Positions 6,702-13,880 of a stretch of DNA of 15,174 bases are shown in pieces (position 1 is the first letter of the stretch; the number at the start of each line of letters is the position of its first letter). The stretch is taken from the NCBI GenBank assembly GCA_017882835.1, contig JADGOU010000033.1:1-15174 (forward strand), given 5' to 3'. Origin of the DNA: Frankiaceae bacterium (GTDB lineage Bacteria > Actinomycetota > Actinomycetes > JADGOU01). Made by a program: the position numbers and the translations under genes. The notes under the pieces are model-generated. The model had not been told where the DNA came from. It worked only from the letters and a program-made list of their open reading frames with translations, and ran no database searches.

Positions 6702-7852
6702 GCCGACTCCCAGGCCGGGACCGTGGCCGCCACCAGCCGGTCACCGGCGAAGTCGACCATCGCCACCTCGACGTGCAGCCGGCCGTCGGCGAACCGGCCG
6801 AGCACCTCGGCCACCCGCGCGCAGAGCAGCCGGCCAGCGGGGTTCAGCACGCCGGCCGTGTCCCACTGCTCGTAGGCGTGCCGGGCGGTGTTGGCCTCGC
6901 GGACCGCCTCGACCACGGCCGGGTCGGCGCCAGCCTCGGCGGTGATCCGAATCAGCAGATCCCGGTCGACGGCGCTGCGGGTGTAGTGCGTCATCAGTAC
7001 GCCGGCGGCCAGCTTGGCGAGCTTGCCCACCATCCCGACGAAGACCATGTCGGTCAGCCCGTGCTCGACCGCCTCCCGGATCGCCGCGCCGGTGAAGTCG
7101 CCGACCTCGACGAAGCAGACCTCGGGCAGGTCCGGCAGCAGCCGCATCGCCGCCTTCTCGGTGCGGCCGCCGGTGGCTAGCACGAGGGTGCGCTCCGGCT
7201 GCGCCGCCAGCACGCTGACCGCCTGCACGACGCTGGCCCGCCAGGACGCGGTGGAGAACGGCCGGACGATGCCCGTCGTACCGAGGATCGAGATCCCGCC
7301 GAGGATGCCGAGCCGGGCGTTGGTGGTCTTGCGCGCCATCCGTTCGCCATCCGGCACGCTGAGGCGCACCCGGACCCCTCGGGCGGACACGTCGACGACA
7401 TCACCCACGGCTGCGGCGATCTGCTGGCGGGGCACGGGGTTGATCGCCGGGCCGCCGACCTCCAGCCCGAGCCCCGGCTTGGTCACCACGCCGACACCGG
7501 CTCCGCCCTCCAGCAGCAGGCCGGGCAGCACGCGCCAGGCCGCGGTGGCGGTCAGGTGCGCACCGTGGGTCACGTCCGGGTCGTCGCCGGCGTCCTTGAC
7601 CACCACGGCGGTGGCCGAGTCAGCTCCGACGGCGTACGACGCGACCGGCAGCGTCACCCGCCCGCCCCCCGGCAGCGGGGTGTCTACCGTCGCCGGCTGT
7701 TCGGCCGTCGACAGCGCGGTGCAGGCGGCCTTGGCGGCGGCCGCCGAGCAGGTGCCGGTGGTCCAGCCGGTACGCAGGGCCGTCGTCCGCACCTTGGCGG
7801 TGCGCGGGAGGTCCGGTTCGCGCAGCTTCGGACCCTCGCCTGACGCGGTCAC
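6698..7852 (-). CDS. cbiD: Cobalt-precorrin-5B C1-methyltransferase
   Basis: SAM-dependent C-1 methylation in the oxygen-independent (early cobalt) route, just after CbiG has opened the lactone. The 384 residues match CbiD length. Seen: LRTGWTTGTCSAAAAKAA (26-43), the usual CbiD N-terminal signature; KDAGDDPDVTHG (86-97); GILGGISILGTTGIVRPFS (182-200); and GMVGKLAKLAAG (273-284). The aerobic pathway uses CobF for this step, so CbiD together with CbiG marks anaerobic-type chemistry here. GTG start at 7852 with GTGA overlap of the cobM stop. Confidence 0.95.
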   Translation of the reverse strand: MTASGEGPKLREPDLPRTAKVRTTALRTGWTTGTCSAAAAKAACTALSTAEQPATVDTPLPGGGRVTLPVASYAVGADSATAVVVKDAGDDPDVTHGAHLTATAAWRVLPGLLLEGGAGVGVVTKPGLGLEVGGPAINPVPRQQIAAAVGDVVDVSARGVRVRLSVPDGERMARKTTNARLGILGGISILGTTGIVRPFSTASWRASVVQAVSVLAAQPERTLVLATGGRTEKAAMRLLPDLPEVCFVEVGDFTGAAIREAVEHGLTDMVFVGMVGKLAKLAAGVLMTHYTRSAVDRDLLIRITAEAGADPAVVEAVREANTARHAYEQWDTAGVLNPAGRLLCARVAEVLGRFADGRLHVEVAMVDFAGDRLVAATVPAWESA

Positions 7853-8679
7853 TGGCGATCGGCCTTCAGCTGGGCCCGCGCCCGTGGCTCCGCCCGCCGA
7901 AACCCGTGGAAGTGCCCCGGGTGGTAGAGGTGCGAGCGGGTGCCGCCGGCCGCCAGCGCCGGCCCGACCAGCACCAGGGTGTGCTTCCAGAGCTTGGCGT
8001 CCTTGACCGTCGCCGCCAGCTCATCGAGCCGACAGTGCACGATCAGCTCGTCCGGCCAGCTGACCTGGTAGGCCACCACGCACGGGGTCTGCGGCGGGTA
8101 GCCGCCTTCCAGCAGCTCATCCTGCAGCTGTCCGGACCGCGCGGCCGACAGGAACAGCGCCATCGTCGTGCCGTGCCGGGCGAACTCTCGCACCTCCTCC
8201 CCCGGCGGCATTGGCGTCTTGCCGCCGCCGAGCCGGGTCAGCACCACGGACTGCGCGACCTCGGGGATGGTGAGCTCCCGCTGTACGGCGGCGGCGACCG
8301 CGGTGAAGCTGGAGACGCCCGGCACGACCTCGGTGCGTAGGCCGAGCTCGGCGCACCGGTCGAGCTGCTCCTGCAGCGCCCCCCACAACGCCGGGTCGCC
8401 GGAGTGGATCCGGGTGATGCGGAGCCGCTCGGCGGCGGCCCGGGCGTAGACCGCGAGCACGCCCTCCAGCGGCAGCGCGGCGGAGTCCAGGATCTCAGCG
8501 TCGGGTCGGGCATGGTCGAGGACGTCGGGGTGTACCAGGCTGGACGCCCAGATCACGACGTCCGCCGCCGAGATCGCCCTGGCCCCGCGGAAGGTCAACA
8601 GGTCGGCCGCGCCGGGACCAGCCCCGACGAAGGTCACGCTGCCCGGCTCGTGAACCACCGCCGGCACGCCCGCCGTCAC
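7849..8679 (-). CDS. cobM: Precorrin-4 / cobalt-precorrin-4 C11-methyltransferase
   Basis: Tetrapyrrole methylase that adds the C-11 methyl group from SAM. The 276 residues are typical of CobM/CbiF. Seen: VGAGPGAADLLT (18-29), the N-terminal SAM-binding signature; HSGDPALWGALQEQ (92-105); VVPGVSSFTAVAAA (118-131); and a His-rich C-terminal end SHLYHPGHFHGFR (249-261) common in this family. The GTG start at 8679 overlaps the cobI stop as GTGA. Early-cobalt operons use the same family (CbiF), so cobalt-precorrin-4 is the likelier substrate given CbiD and CbiG. Confidence 0.95.
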   Translation of the reverse strand: MTAGVPAVVHEPGSVTFVGAGPGAADLLTFRGARAISAADVVIWASSLVHPDVLDHARPDAEILDSAALPLEGVLAVYARAAAERLRITRIHSGDPALWGALQEQLDRCAELGLRTEVVPGVSSFTAVAAAVQRELTIPEVAQSVVLTRLGGGKTPMPPGEEVREFARHGTTMALFLSAARSGQLQDELLEGGYPPQTPCVVAYQVSWPDELIVHCRLDELAATVKDAKLWKHTLVLVGPALAAGGTRSHLYHPGHFHGFRRAEPRARAQLKADRQ

Positions 8680-9455
8680 AACTTCCCCCCGCGGCCAACC
8701 CGCCGCGCCGGGACGAGCACCGTCGACAGGTACGGCGCTGACTCACCGGCGTCGACCTCCCCCGCCGGCCGGATGTCTTCACCGGCGAGGCCGAGCCCCG
8801 CGCCGTACACGGCGTCGTCGAGCCGGCCGGCATCGGTGAGCAGCCGCAGTACCGCCGGCAGCACCCGGCCGCCCTTGTAGGCCACCACCGTGTCGTGGTC
8901 GGCCAGGGCTTGGCGGAGCCGGTCCAGGCCGGCGGTGAGCGGCAGCAGGCCAAGACTTTCCGTGCCTTCGACCAGGACCGTGCCGCTGCGCGCCGCCAGG
9001 TCCTGCATCGCGGTGATCCCCGGCACGGTCTCGACCTCCAGGCCCGGGACCAGCGCGGCCACGGTCTGGGCCAGGTACGTGAACGTCGAGTAGATGTTCG
9101 GGTCGCCGATGGTGGCGAAGGCCACGGTCGCCCCGGCCGGTGCCAGGTCCGCGACCGCCCCGGCTGGTGCCAGGTCCGCGACCGCGCCGGCCACCTCCCG
9201 GCCGGCGGCGTCCCAGGCGGACTCCCGGGCCGCCGACGGCGCTCCGGCCGGCTCGTCCAGCGCGAAGACCACCCGCCGCAGCCGCGGGTCGGCACCGAGG
9301 TGGGCGCGCACGACGGCCTCCGCCCGGCCGGGCGTGTCCAGGTCCATCACCGGTAGGAAGACGACGTCGGCCGACCGCAGCACGCGCAGCGCCTTGACGG
9401 TCACCAGGTCCGGGTCGCCGGGGCCGACGCCGACACCGACCAGGCGCGAACTCAT
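8676..9455 (-). CDS. cobI: Precorrin-2 / cobalt-factor II C20-methyltransferase
   Basis: First ring methylation that is specific to B12: adds a methyl at C-20 of precorrin-2 or cobalt-factor II, using SAM. The 259 residues show VGVGVGPGDPDLVTVKAL (6-23), TIGDPNIYSTFTYL (115-128), ETVPGITAMQDLAA (142-155) and VVAYKGGR (190-197), all normal for CobI/CbiL. The ATG at 9455 overlaps the cobB stop as ATGA and starts exactly at the family N-terminus; the much longer open frame upstream is the shadow of cobB and was rejected. Odd feature: residues 91-109 contain a 9-residue direct duplication (AVADLAPAG twice) before the GDP motif. Confidence 0.95.
   Translation of the reverse strand: MSSRLVGVGVGPGDPDLVTVKALRVLRSADVVFLPVMDLDTPGRAEAVVRAHLGADPRLRRVVFALDEPAGAPSAARESAWDAAGREVAGAVADLAPAGAVADLAPAGATVAFATIGDPNIYSTFTYLAQTVAALVPGLEVETVPGITAMQDLAARSGTVLVEGTESLGLLPLTAGLDRLRQALADHDTVVAYKGGRVLPAVLRLLTDAGRLDDAVYGAGLGLAGEDIRPAGEVDAGESAPYLSTVLVPARRVGRGGKL
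9130..9183 (-). repeat. 27-bp tandem duplication inside cobI
   Basis: Two 27-bp units (9130-9156 and 9157-9183) are identical except for one C/T difference. They encode AVADLAPAG twice at about residues 91-108 of CobI, in a variable surface region between conserved blocks, and keep the frame. The near identity suggests a recent slippage or unequal recombination event. Confidence 0.9.
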
Positions 9456-10798
9456 GCCGCCACCGCCTGCGCCGCGGCCCGTGCTACCAGGTCTCGAGCG
9501 ACCCGGGGCACACCGGCCCAGTGCAGGTGCAAGTACGACGCGTGCACCCCGCCGAGCAGGAAGCCGTCTGCGCGGCCGGCGACCAGCCAGGCAGGCGGGG
9601 CGCTGGCGCTCGGCGTGCAGGCCGTGCGGTGGAACTCGTGCGCCCGCACGTGCACGCCCTGCAGCTGGCCGGCCGCGCCGACCGCGCTGCGGTAGCCCAG
9701 CGTCAACCGCTCCGTCATCCGCGCCTCGACCGGCAGCACGCCGCACATCGGCAGCTCGTCCAGGCTGCGAGCCAGGTACAGCAGGCCAGCGCACTCGGCG
9801 ACCACCGGCGCGCCGCCGGCCGCCAGCGCAGCGACCTCGGTTCGCAGCGGCGCGTTGGCGGACAGCTCGCACGCGTACACCTCGGGGAAGCCGCCCCCGA
9901 TCACCAGCCCCGCCGTCCCAACCGGCAGCGCCTCGTCCCGCAGCGGGTCCACGGTGACCACCTCGGCCCCAGCGGCCGCCAGCAGCTCGGCGGTCTCGGC
10001 GTAGGAGAAGGTGAAGGCGGCGCCGCCCGCGACGGCCACGCGGGGTTGACCGGCAACCGGCGTCCCAACGGCCGCCTCCGCCGACCAAGCCGGCGCGGTC
10101 AGCGGCGGGGCCGACCGGGCCAGCGCGAGGATCGCGTCCAGGTCGCAGCTCGCCGCCACCAGCTCGCCGAGCCGGCGCACGGTTGCCACCGCCTCGGCCG
10201 ACCGCTCCGCCACCGGCACCAGGCCAAGGTGCCGGGAGGGGGTGGCGACCGCGACATCGCGGCGCAGCACGCCGAGCACCGGTACGCCGCTGCCGACCAG
10301 CGACTCCCGCAGCAACACCTCGTGCCGGTCCGAGCCGACCCGGTTGAGGATCACGCCGCCCAGGCGCACCTCCGGGTCGTACGTCGCGAACCCATGCACC
10401 AGCGCGGCCACCGACCGCGACATCGAGGCCGCATCCACGACCAGCAGCACGGGCGAGTCCAGCAGTCCGGCCACCTGGGCGGTGGAGGCCTCGGCGGTGG
10501 CGCCGCGCCCGTCGTACAGGCCCATGACGCCCTCGACCACGGCGACGTCCGCGCCGGCCGCACCGTGCGCGAACAGCGGCGCGACCAGGTCGGTCCCGAC
10601 CAAGTACGGGTCGAGGTTACGGCCGGGCCGACCGGTCGCCAGCGCGTGGTAGCCGGGGTCGATGTAGTCCGGGCCGACCTTGGCCGGCGCGACCCGCAAC
10701 CCGCGGGCGGCCATCGCCGCCATCAGCCCGGTCGCGACAGTGGTCTTGCCGGCACCGGAGGACGGGGCGGCCACCACCAGCCGCGGGCTGCTCACCAT
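9452..10798 (-). CDS. cobB: Cobyrinate / hydrogenobyrinate a,c-diamide synthase (CobB/CbiA)
   Basis: Amidates the a and c side chains with glutamine-derived ammonia and ATP. The 448 residues have two domains. The N-terminal synthetase domain has a P-loop APSSGAGKTTVATGL (11-25), then VGPDYIDPGYH (41-51) and VVEGVMGLYDG (87-97). The C-terminal glutamine amidotransferase-like domain starts near 252, with the nucleophile Cys336 in VAECAGLLYL and the catalytic His in the GGVHASYLHLHW end motif (416-427). The ATG at 10798 overlaps the cobO stop by 7 nt; a GTG three bases on (10795) would give the 4-nt overlap used elsewhere and is equally possible. The extra 61 residues of the longer open frame overlie cobO and were dropped. 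Confidence 0.94.
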   Translation of the reverse strand: MVSSPRLVVAAPSSGAGKTTVATGLMAAMAARGLRVAPAKVGPDYIDPGYHALATGRPGRNLDPYLVGTDLVAPLFAHGAAGADVAVVEGVMGLYDGRGATAEASTAQVAGLLDSPVLLVVDAASMSRSVAALVHGFATYDPEVRLGGVILNRVGSDRHEVLLRESLVGSGVPVLGVLRRDVAVATPSRHLGLVPVAERSAEAVATVRRLGELVAASCDLDAILALARSAPPLTAPAWSAEAAVGTPVAGQPRVAVAGGAAFTFSYAETAELLAAAGAEVVTVDPLRDEALPVGTAGLVIGGGFPEVYACELSANAPLRTEVAALAAGGAPVVAECAGLLYLARSLDELPMCGVLPVEARMTERLTLGYRSAVGAAGQLQGVHVRAHEFHRTACTPSASAPPAWLVAGRADGFLLGGVHASYLHLHWAGVPRVARDLVARAAAQAVAA

Positions 10799-11400
10799 TC
10801 GATCCCCCGCTGGCCCTTCTGGCCGGCGTCCATCGGGTGCTTGACCTTGGTCATCTCGGTGACCAGGTCCGCGGCCTCGATCAGCTCCGGGGGGGCGTCC
10901 CGGCCGGTGATGACCACGTGCTGGCGGCCGGGGCGAGTGCGCAGCACCTCGACCACCTCGGCGGTGTCCACCCAACCCCACTTCATCGGGTAGGTGAACT
11001 CATCCAGCAGGTAGAGCGTGTAGGTCGCCGCGGCCAGGTCGCGCTTGACCTGCTCCCAACCCTCGCGGGCGCTCTCCGCGCTGTCGGAGATCTGGCGCTG
11101 CACCCAGGACCAGCCCTCGCCCATCTTGTTCCAGGTGACCGGGCCACCCGCGCCGGTCTCGGCATGCACCCGGCCCAGTGCCCGCAGCGCGGCCTCCTCG
11201 CCGACCTTCCATTTGGCCGACTTGACGAACTGGAACACCCCGATCGGCCAGCCCTGCGCCCAGCCGCGCAGCGCCAGCCCAAAGGCGGCGGTCGACTTCC
11301 CCTTGCCGATCCCCGTGTGTACGACGACCAGCGGCCGGTCGCGGCGCTGCCGGGTGGTGAGGCCGTCGTCCGGCACGGAGGCAGGCTGTCCCTGTGGCAT
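10792..11400 (-). CDS. cobO: Corrinoid ATP:Co(I) adenosyltransferase (CobA/CobO/BtuR family)
   Basis: Transfers the 5'-deoxyadenosyl group of ATP to Co(I) corrinoid. The 202 residues contain the family P-loop HTGIGKGKSTAAFG (28-41), VFQFVKSAKW (55-64), the ATP/corrinoid-side motif NKMGEGWSW (91-99), LLDEFTYPMKWGW (131-143) and the C-terminal KHPMDAGQKGQRGIEW (187-202), all usual for this family. The ATG at 11400 shares its first base with the stop of the upstream chelatase gene (TGATG), so translation is probably coupled. The Co(II) substrate must first be reduced by one electron; the operon's ferredoxin is one possible donor. Confidence 0.95.
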   Translation of the reverse strand: MPQGQPASVPDDGLTTRQRRDRPLVVVHTGIGKGKSTAAFGLALRGWAQGWPIGVFQFVKSAKWKVGEEAALRALGRVHAETGAGGPVTWNKMGEGWSWVQRQISDSAESAREGWEQVKRDLAAATYTLYLLDEFTYPMKWGWVDTAEVVEVLRTRPGRQHVVITGRDAPPELIEAADLVTEMTKVKHPMDAGQKGQRGIEW

Positions 11401-13418
11401 CAGGCGGCCCTTCTCGGACCGATCGGTCGGACCAGCCCGCTGATGGCGTCGGCGGCGAGCTCGTCCAGGCGCAGGCACTCGCCGCCGAGCGCGACCGCCA
11501 ACCGGGGCGCCAACCCGAGCCGGACCGGGCCGCTCTCGCAGTCGACGACGATGCTGGCGGCCCCGGAGCGAGCCAGGTGGTCCGCGGCGCGAAGGGCGTC
11601 GCCCACGGCGTCGCCGCCCGCCGTCGCGCGGCCGTCGGTGAGCAACACAACCAGCGGCCGGCGGCGAGGATCGCGCATCCGCTCGACCCGCAGTACCTCC
11701 GCGGCGCGCAGCAGCCCGGCAGCCAACGGCGTCCGGCCGCCGGTGGGCAGTGCCGCCAACCGAGCGGCTCCGACCTCGACGCTGGACGTGGGCGGCAGCA
11801 CGACCTCCGCCCCGGTGCCACGGAAGGTCACCATGCCCACCCTGTCCCGGCGCTGGTAGGCATCCACGAGCAGGGACAGCGCCGCCTCCTTGACCGCGCG
11901 CATCCGCTGTCGGGCGGCCATCGAGCCGCTGGCGTCCACCACGAACAGCACGAGGTTCCCCTCGCGGCCAGCGCGGACCGGCTCGCGCAGGTCGTCCCGG
12001 TGCAGCACGATCCCCGGTCCGCGCCGGCCGCGGGCGCGCTGGTGCGGGGCGGCGGACGCCACGGTGGCGGTCAGGTGCAGCGCGCTCAGCCGACCGGTCG
12101 GCCGGCGGGCCCGGATGGTGCGGCCGGGGTCGCCGGTGCTGCGCCCGCGCCGGCCGGCCGGCGGGTCGGCGCGGATGCTCGCAGCGGTCCTCGCAGCGGT
12201 CCTCGCAGCGGTCAAGGTGCGCACCCGGTACGGCGTACCGGCGGAGACCGGCGCCTGCTCCGGCGGCGGTGCCATCGATCCCGAGGAGGGAGCCGAATCG
12301 CCGGCACCCGGCGGCGAGGACGCCGGCTCCCGACCGTCCGACTCGGTCGGTGAGCTGCTGACGCTGGACGGTTGGCCCCCGCCCGGCGGCGGTTCGTCAT
12401 CCGGGCCGGCAGCGTCAGCGAGCACCTCGTCCAGCTGCTGCTCGTCCAGACCCGGCGCGTCGAAGGGGTTACGTCGCCGGCGGTGCGGCAGCGCGAGCAG
12501 CGCCGCCTGCCGCACGTCCTCGGCCGTCACCGCGTCCCGGCCGGCCCAGGCGGCCAGCGCGACGGCGGCCCGCGCGGTCACCAGGTCCGCGCGCAACCCG
12601 TCGACGTCGAAAGCCGCGCAGACACTGGTGACCTGCCGCAACGCGGGATCGCCGAGCACGACGGCCGGGAGTCGGGTCCGGGCGGCCGCGATCCGGTCCG
12701 CCAGCGCAGCGTCCTCGCCGGCCCAGGCCGCGGCGAAGCCATCCGGATCGGCCTCGTAGTCCAGCCGGCGGCGCACGACCTGGGCCCGCTCGCCCGGGTC
12801 CCGGCTGGCGGCCACCTCGACGGTCAACCCGAACCTGTCGAGCAGCTGCGGGCGCAGCTCACCCTCCTCCGGGTTCATCGTTCCGACCAGGAGGAAGCGG
12901 GCGGCATGCCGAACCGAGACACCGTCGCGCTCGACGTACGACGTGCCCAGCGCCGCGGCGTCGAGCAGCAGGTCGACCAGGTGGTCGTGCAGCAGGTTGA
13001 CCTCGTCGACGTACAGCACGCCGCGGTGGGCGGCGGCGAGCAGCCCCGGCTGGTAGGCGCGGACGCCCTCGGTGAGCGCCCGCTCGAGGTCGAGCGAGCC
13101 GACGACTCGGTCCTCGCTGGCCCCGACGGGCAGCTCGACCAGCCGGGCTGACCGGGTGGTTGCCGAACCACCGATGCGGTGTGGGCCGTCCGGGCATTCC
13201 GCGTCCGGCGCCGATGGGGCGCAGGAGAACCGACAGCCTTCGATCACCGCGACATCGGGCAGCAGCGCGGCCAGCGCCCGGACAACCGTGGACTTCGCCG
13301 TGCCCTTCTCGCCGCGCAGCAGGACGCCGCCCACTACCGGCGAAACGGCGTTGACGATCAGCGCCAGCTTGAGGTCGTCCATGCCGACGACGGCCGAAAA
13401 CGGGTACGCCGCGATCAC
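11400..13418 (-). CDS. ChlI/ChlD-type chelatase subunit: AAA+ ATPase fused to a vWA domain (putative cobaltochelatase helper)
   Basis: The 672-residue protein joins the two small-subunit functions of magnesium/cobalt chelatases. An AAA+ domain (about 1-315) has Walker A GEKGTAKST (36-44) and Walker B VLYVDEVNLL (134-143). A low-complexity Pro/Ser/Arg linker (about 340-480) follows. A C-terminal vWA domain (about 486-672) has the MIDAS motif DASGSM (495-500) and LLTDGR (592-597). In class I chelatases these parts drive a large CobN/ChlH subunit with ATP. No cobN is in the window, so its partner lies elsewhere or is absent. The GTG at 13418 is preceded by an in-frame TGA, so no longer start is possible. 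It has no convincing ribosome binding site of its own; a short leader ORF with a strong one overlaps it. Confidence 0.9.
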   Translation of the reverse strand: MIAAYPFSAVVGMDDLKLALIVNAVSPVVGGVLLRGEKGTAKSTVVRALAALLPDVAVIEGCRFSCAPSAPDAECPDGPHRIGGSATTRSARLVELPVGASEDRVVGSLDLERALTEGVRAYQPGLLAAAHRGVLYVDEVNLLHDHLVDLLLDAAALGTSYVERDGVSVRHAARFLLVGTMNPEEGELRPQLLDRFGLTVEVAASRDPGERAQVVRRRLDYEADPDGFAAAWAGEDAALADRIAAARTRLPAVVLGDPALRQVTSVCAAFDVDGLRADLVTARAAVALAAWAGRDAVTAEDVRQAALLALPHRRRRNPFDAPGLDEQQLDEVLADAAGPDDEPPPGGGQPSSVSSSPTESDGREPASSPPGAGDSAPSSGSMAPPPEQAPVSAGTPYRVRTLTAARTAARTAASIRADPPAGRRGRSTGDPGRTIRARRPTGRLSALHLTATVASAAPHQRARGRRGPGIVLHRDDLREPVRAGREGNLVLFVVDASGSMAARQRMRAVKEAALSLLVDAYQRRDRVGMVTFRGTGAEVVLPPTSSVEVGAARLAALPTGGRTPLAAGLLRAAEVLRVERMRDPRRRPLVVLLTDGRATAGGDAVGDALRAADHLARSGAASIVVDCESGPVRLGLAPRLAVALGGECLRLDELAADAISGLVRPIGPRRAA
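12178..12213 (-). repeat. Three perfect 12-bp tandem repeats in the chelatase linker
   Basis: The 12-bp unit CTCGCAGCGGTC (plus strand) occurs three times without change at 12178-12189, 12190-12201 and 12202-12213. It encodes the alanine/arginine-rich repeat around residues 402-413 in the flexible linker between the AAA+ and vWA domains, so length change there should be tolerated. Confidence 0.9.
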
Positions 13419-13450
13419 CGCACACCCGCGCGGTCATTCCCAACAACCAT
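13415..13450 (-). CDS. Putative 11-codon leader ORF coupled to the first operon gene
   Basis: Eleven codons (MVVGNDRAGVR) run from ATG 13450-13448 to TGA 13417-13415. A near-ideal ribosome binding site GGGAGGA (13465-13459) lies 8 nt before the ATG. The TGA overlaps the GTG start of the chelatase gene as GTGA, the same junction used through the operon. The chelatase start itself lacks a Shine-Dalgarno sequence, so ribosomes probably load here and re-initiate. It sits between the B12 riboswitch and the first gene, where it could convert control of one binding site into control of the whole operon. It is too short to judge coding bias. Confidence 0.5.
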   Translation of the reverse strand: MVVGNDRAGVR

Positions 13451-13453
13451 CGG

Positions 13454-13484
13454 CCAGGTCCTCCCTCGGGTGTCCACGCCCTGG
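13454..13484 (-). promoter_or_regulatory. Possible sequestering stem around the operon's ribosome binding site
   Basis: On the minus strand CCAGG (13484-13480) can pair with CCTGG (13458-13454). The stem encloses 21 nt that end in the GGGAGGA ribosome binding site of the leader ORF. It begins three bases after the riboswitch P1 helix, where cobalamin riboswitches commonly place an expression-platform hairpin. This fits translational control by B12, but only a 5-bp stem is seen and the ligand-dependent alternative fold was not computed. Confidence 0.4.
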
Positions 13485-13486
13485 GT

Positions 13487-13686
13487 CGCCTCAGCGGCGG
13501 CTGGAGTCTCCTGGCTCTCGGATCGCTGCTTCCCCTCGGCCTTCCCGCCGCTCGCGCGACCGTGGCCGAACCTGAGGGGTCACTCCCCGATGACAGTGGC
13601 GGGACCGCGCCGGATTTCCACCGGCTTCCTCCCTGCCGTCGCGCTCGGAAGCATCGCACACACCCGCGCGACCGTCACCGGAGGCG
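13487..13686 (-). ncRNA. Cobalamin (B12) riboswitch aptamer
   Basis: The minus-strand leader of the operon holds the conserved parts in the right order. The P1 helix pairs CGCCTC (13686-13681 end) with GAGGCG (13492-13487). A perfect 7-bp stem follows (GTCGCGC/GCGCGAC, 13672-13666 with 13644-13638). Next come GGGAGGAAGCCGG and its partner CCGGC (core at 13625-13609), GCCACTGT (13600-13593), a variable arm with GGGAAGGCCGAGGGG, and the B12 box AGCCAGGAGACT (13516-13505). The aptamer should bind adenosylcobalamin or a related form and lower expression of the biosynthesis and cobalt-uptake genes when B12 is plentiful. There is no U-rich terminator after it, so translational control is more likely than attenuation. 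Confidence 0.95.
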
Positions 13687-13880
13687 TCCGGCCGGCCCAG
13701 TCCGCCGCGGCTGCTGAACAGGACTTTCGCTCGCTGGGCATCAGGCAGACTCCGCCCTCGCCGGCGAGCTCACCGAGCTCGCTCCGGATAGGACCGATGA
13801 TGTACCGCTGCGGTGACGCGCGCGGGGAGCCTGGATGAGTCCAAAGACCAGCGCGATGATCGACGTCTGTCAGTACCTGC
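13687..13880. other. Upstream region of the cobalamin operon, no gene supported
   Basis: About 190 bp between the riboswitch and the next gene-like fragment. The operon promoter should lie here, reading to the left, but I see no convincing -35/-10 pair. The stretch contains one perfect 8-bp hairpin (listed separately). A 53-codon minus-strand frame with a GGCGGAG site upstream of its ATG (13741) exists, but it runs straight through the riboswitch and is not supported as a gene. Confidence 0.5.
13764..13782. repeat. Perfect 8-bp hairpin (GCGAGCTC / GAGCTCGC, 3-nt loop)
   Basis: GCGAGCTC (13764-13771) and GAGCTCGC (13775-13782) are exact inverted copies separated by ACC. It lies about 80 bp upstream of the riboswitch in the direction of operon transcription. 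With no U-tract it could be a weak terminator of upstream transcription, an operator, or part of the leader RNA. Confidence 0.5.

Noticed and set aside
3810..6875. 1021-codon open frame on the plus strand
   Set aside because: It lies antisense to cbiG-cobJ and cobL, and its product is Arg/Gly/Gln-rich with no domain. Long antisense frames are common in very GC-rich genes, because G/C third positions remove stops.
8676..10088. 470-codon minus-strand frame containing cobI
   Set aside because: The part before ATG 9455 is a shadow of cobB; CobI proper begins at 9455 with the ATGA overlap.
9521..10993. 490-codon open frame on the plus strand
   Set aside because: Antisense shadow of cobB with no recognisable motif; the minus strand has full CobB signatures.
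12178..12213. CRISPR-like repeat array
   Set aside because: The units are only 12 bp and directly abutting, without spacers; this is a coding tandem repeat. No CRISPR array is present in the window.
13580..13741. 53-codon minus-strand ORF with GGCGGAG upstream, possible long leader peptide
   Set aside because: It runs through the conserved riboswitch core, whose sequence is explained by RNA structure; its codons show no independent coding signal.
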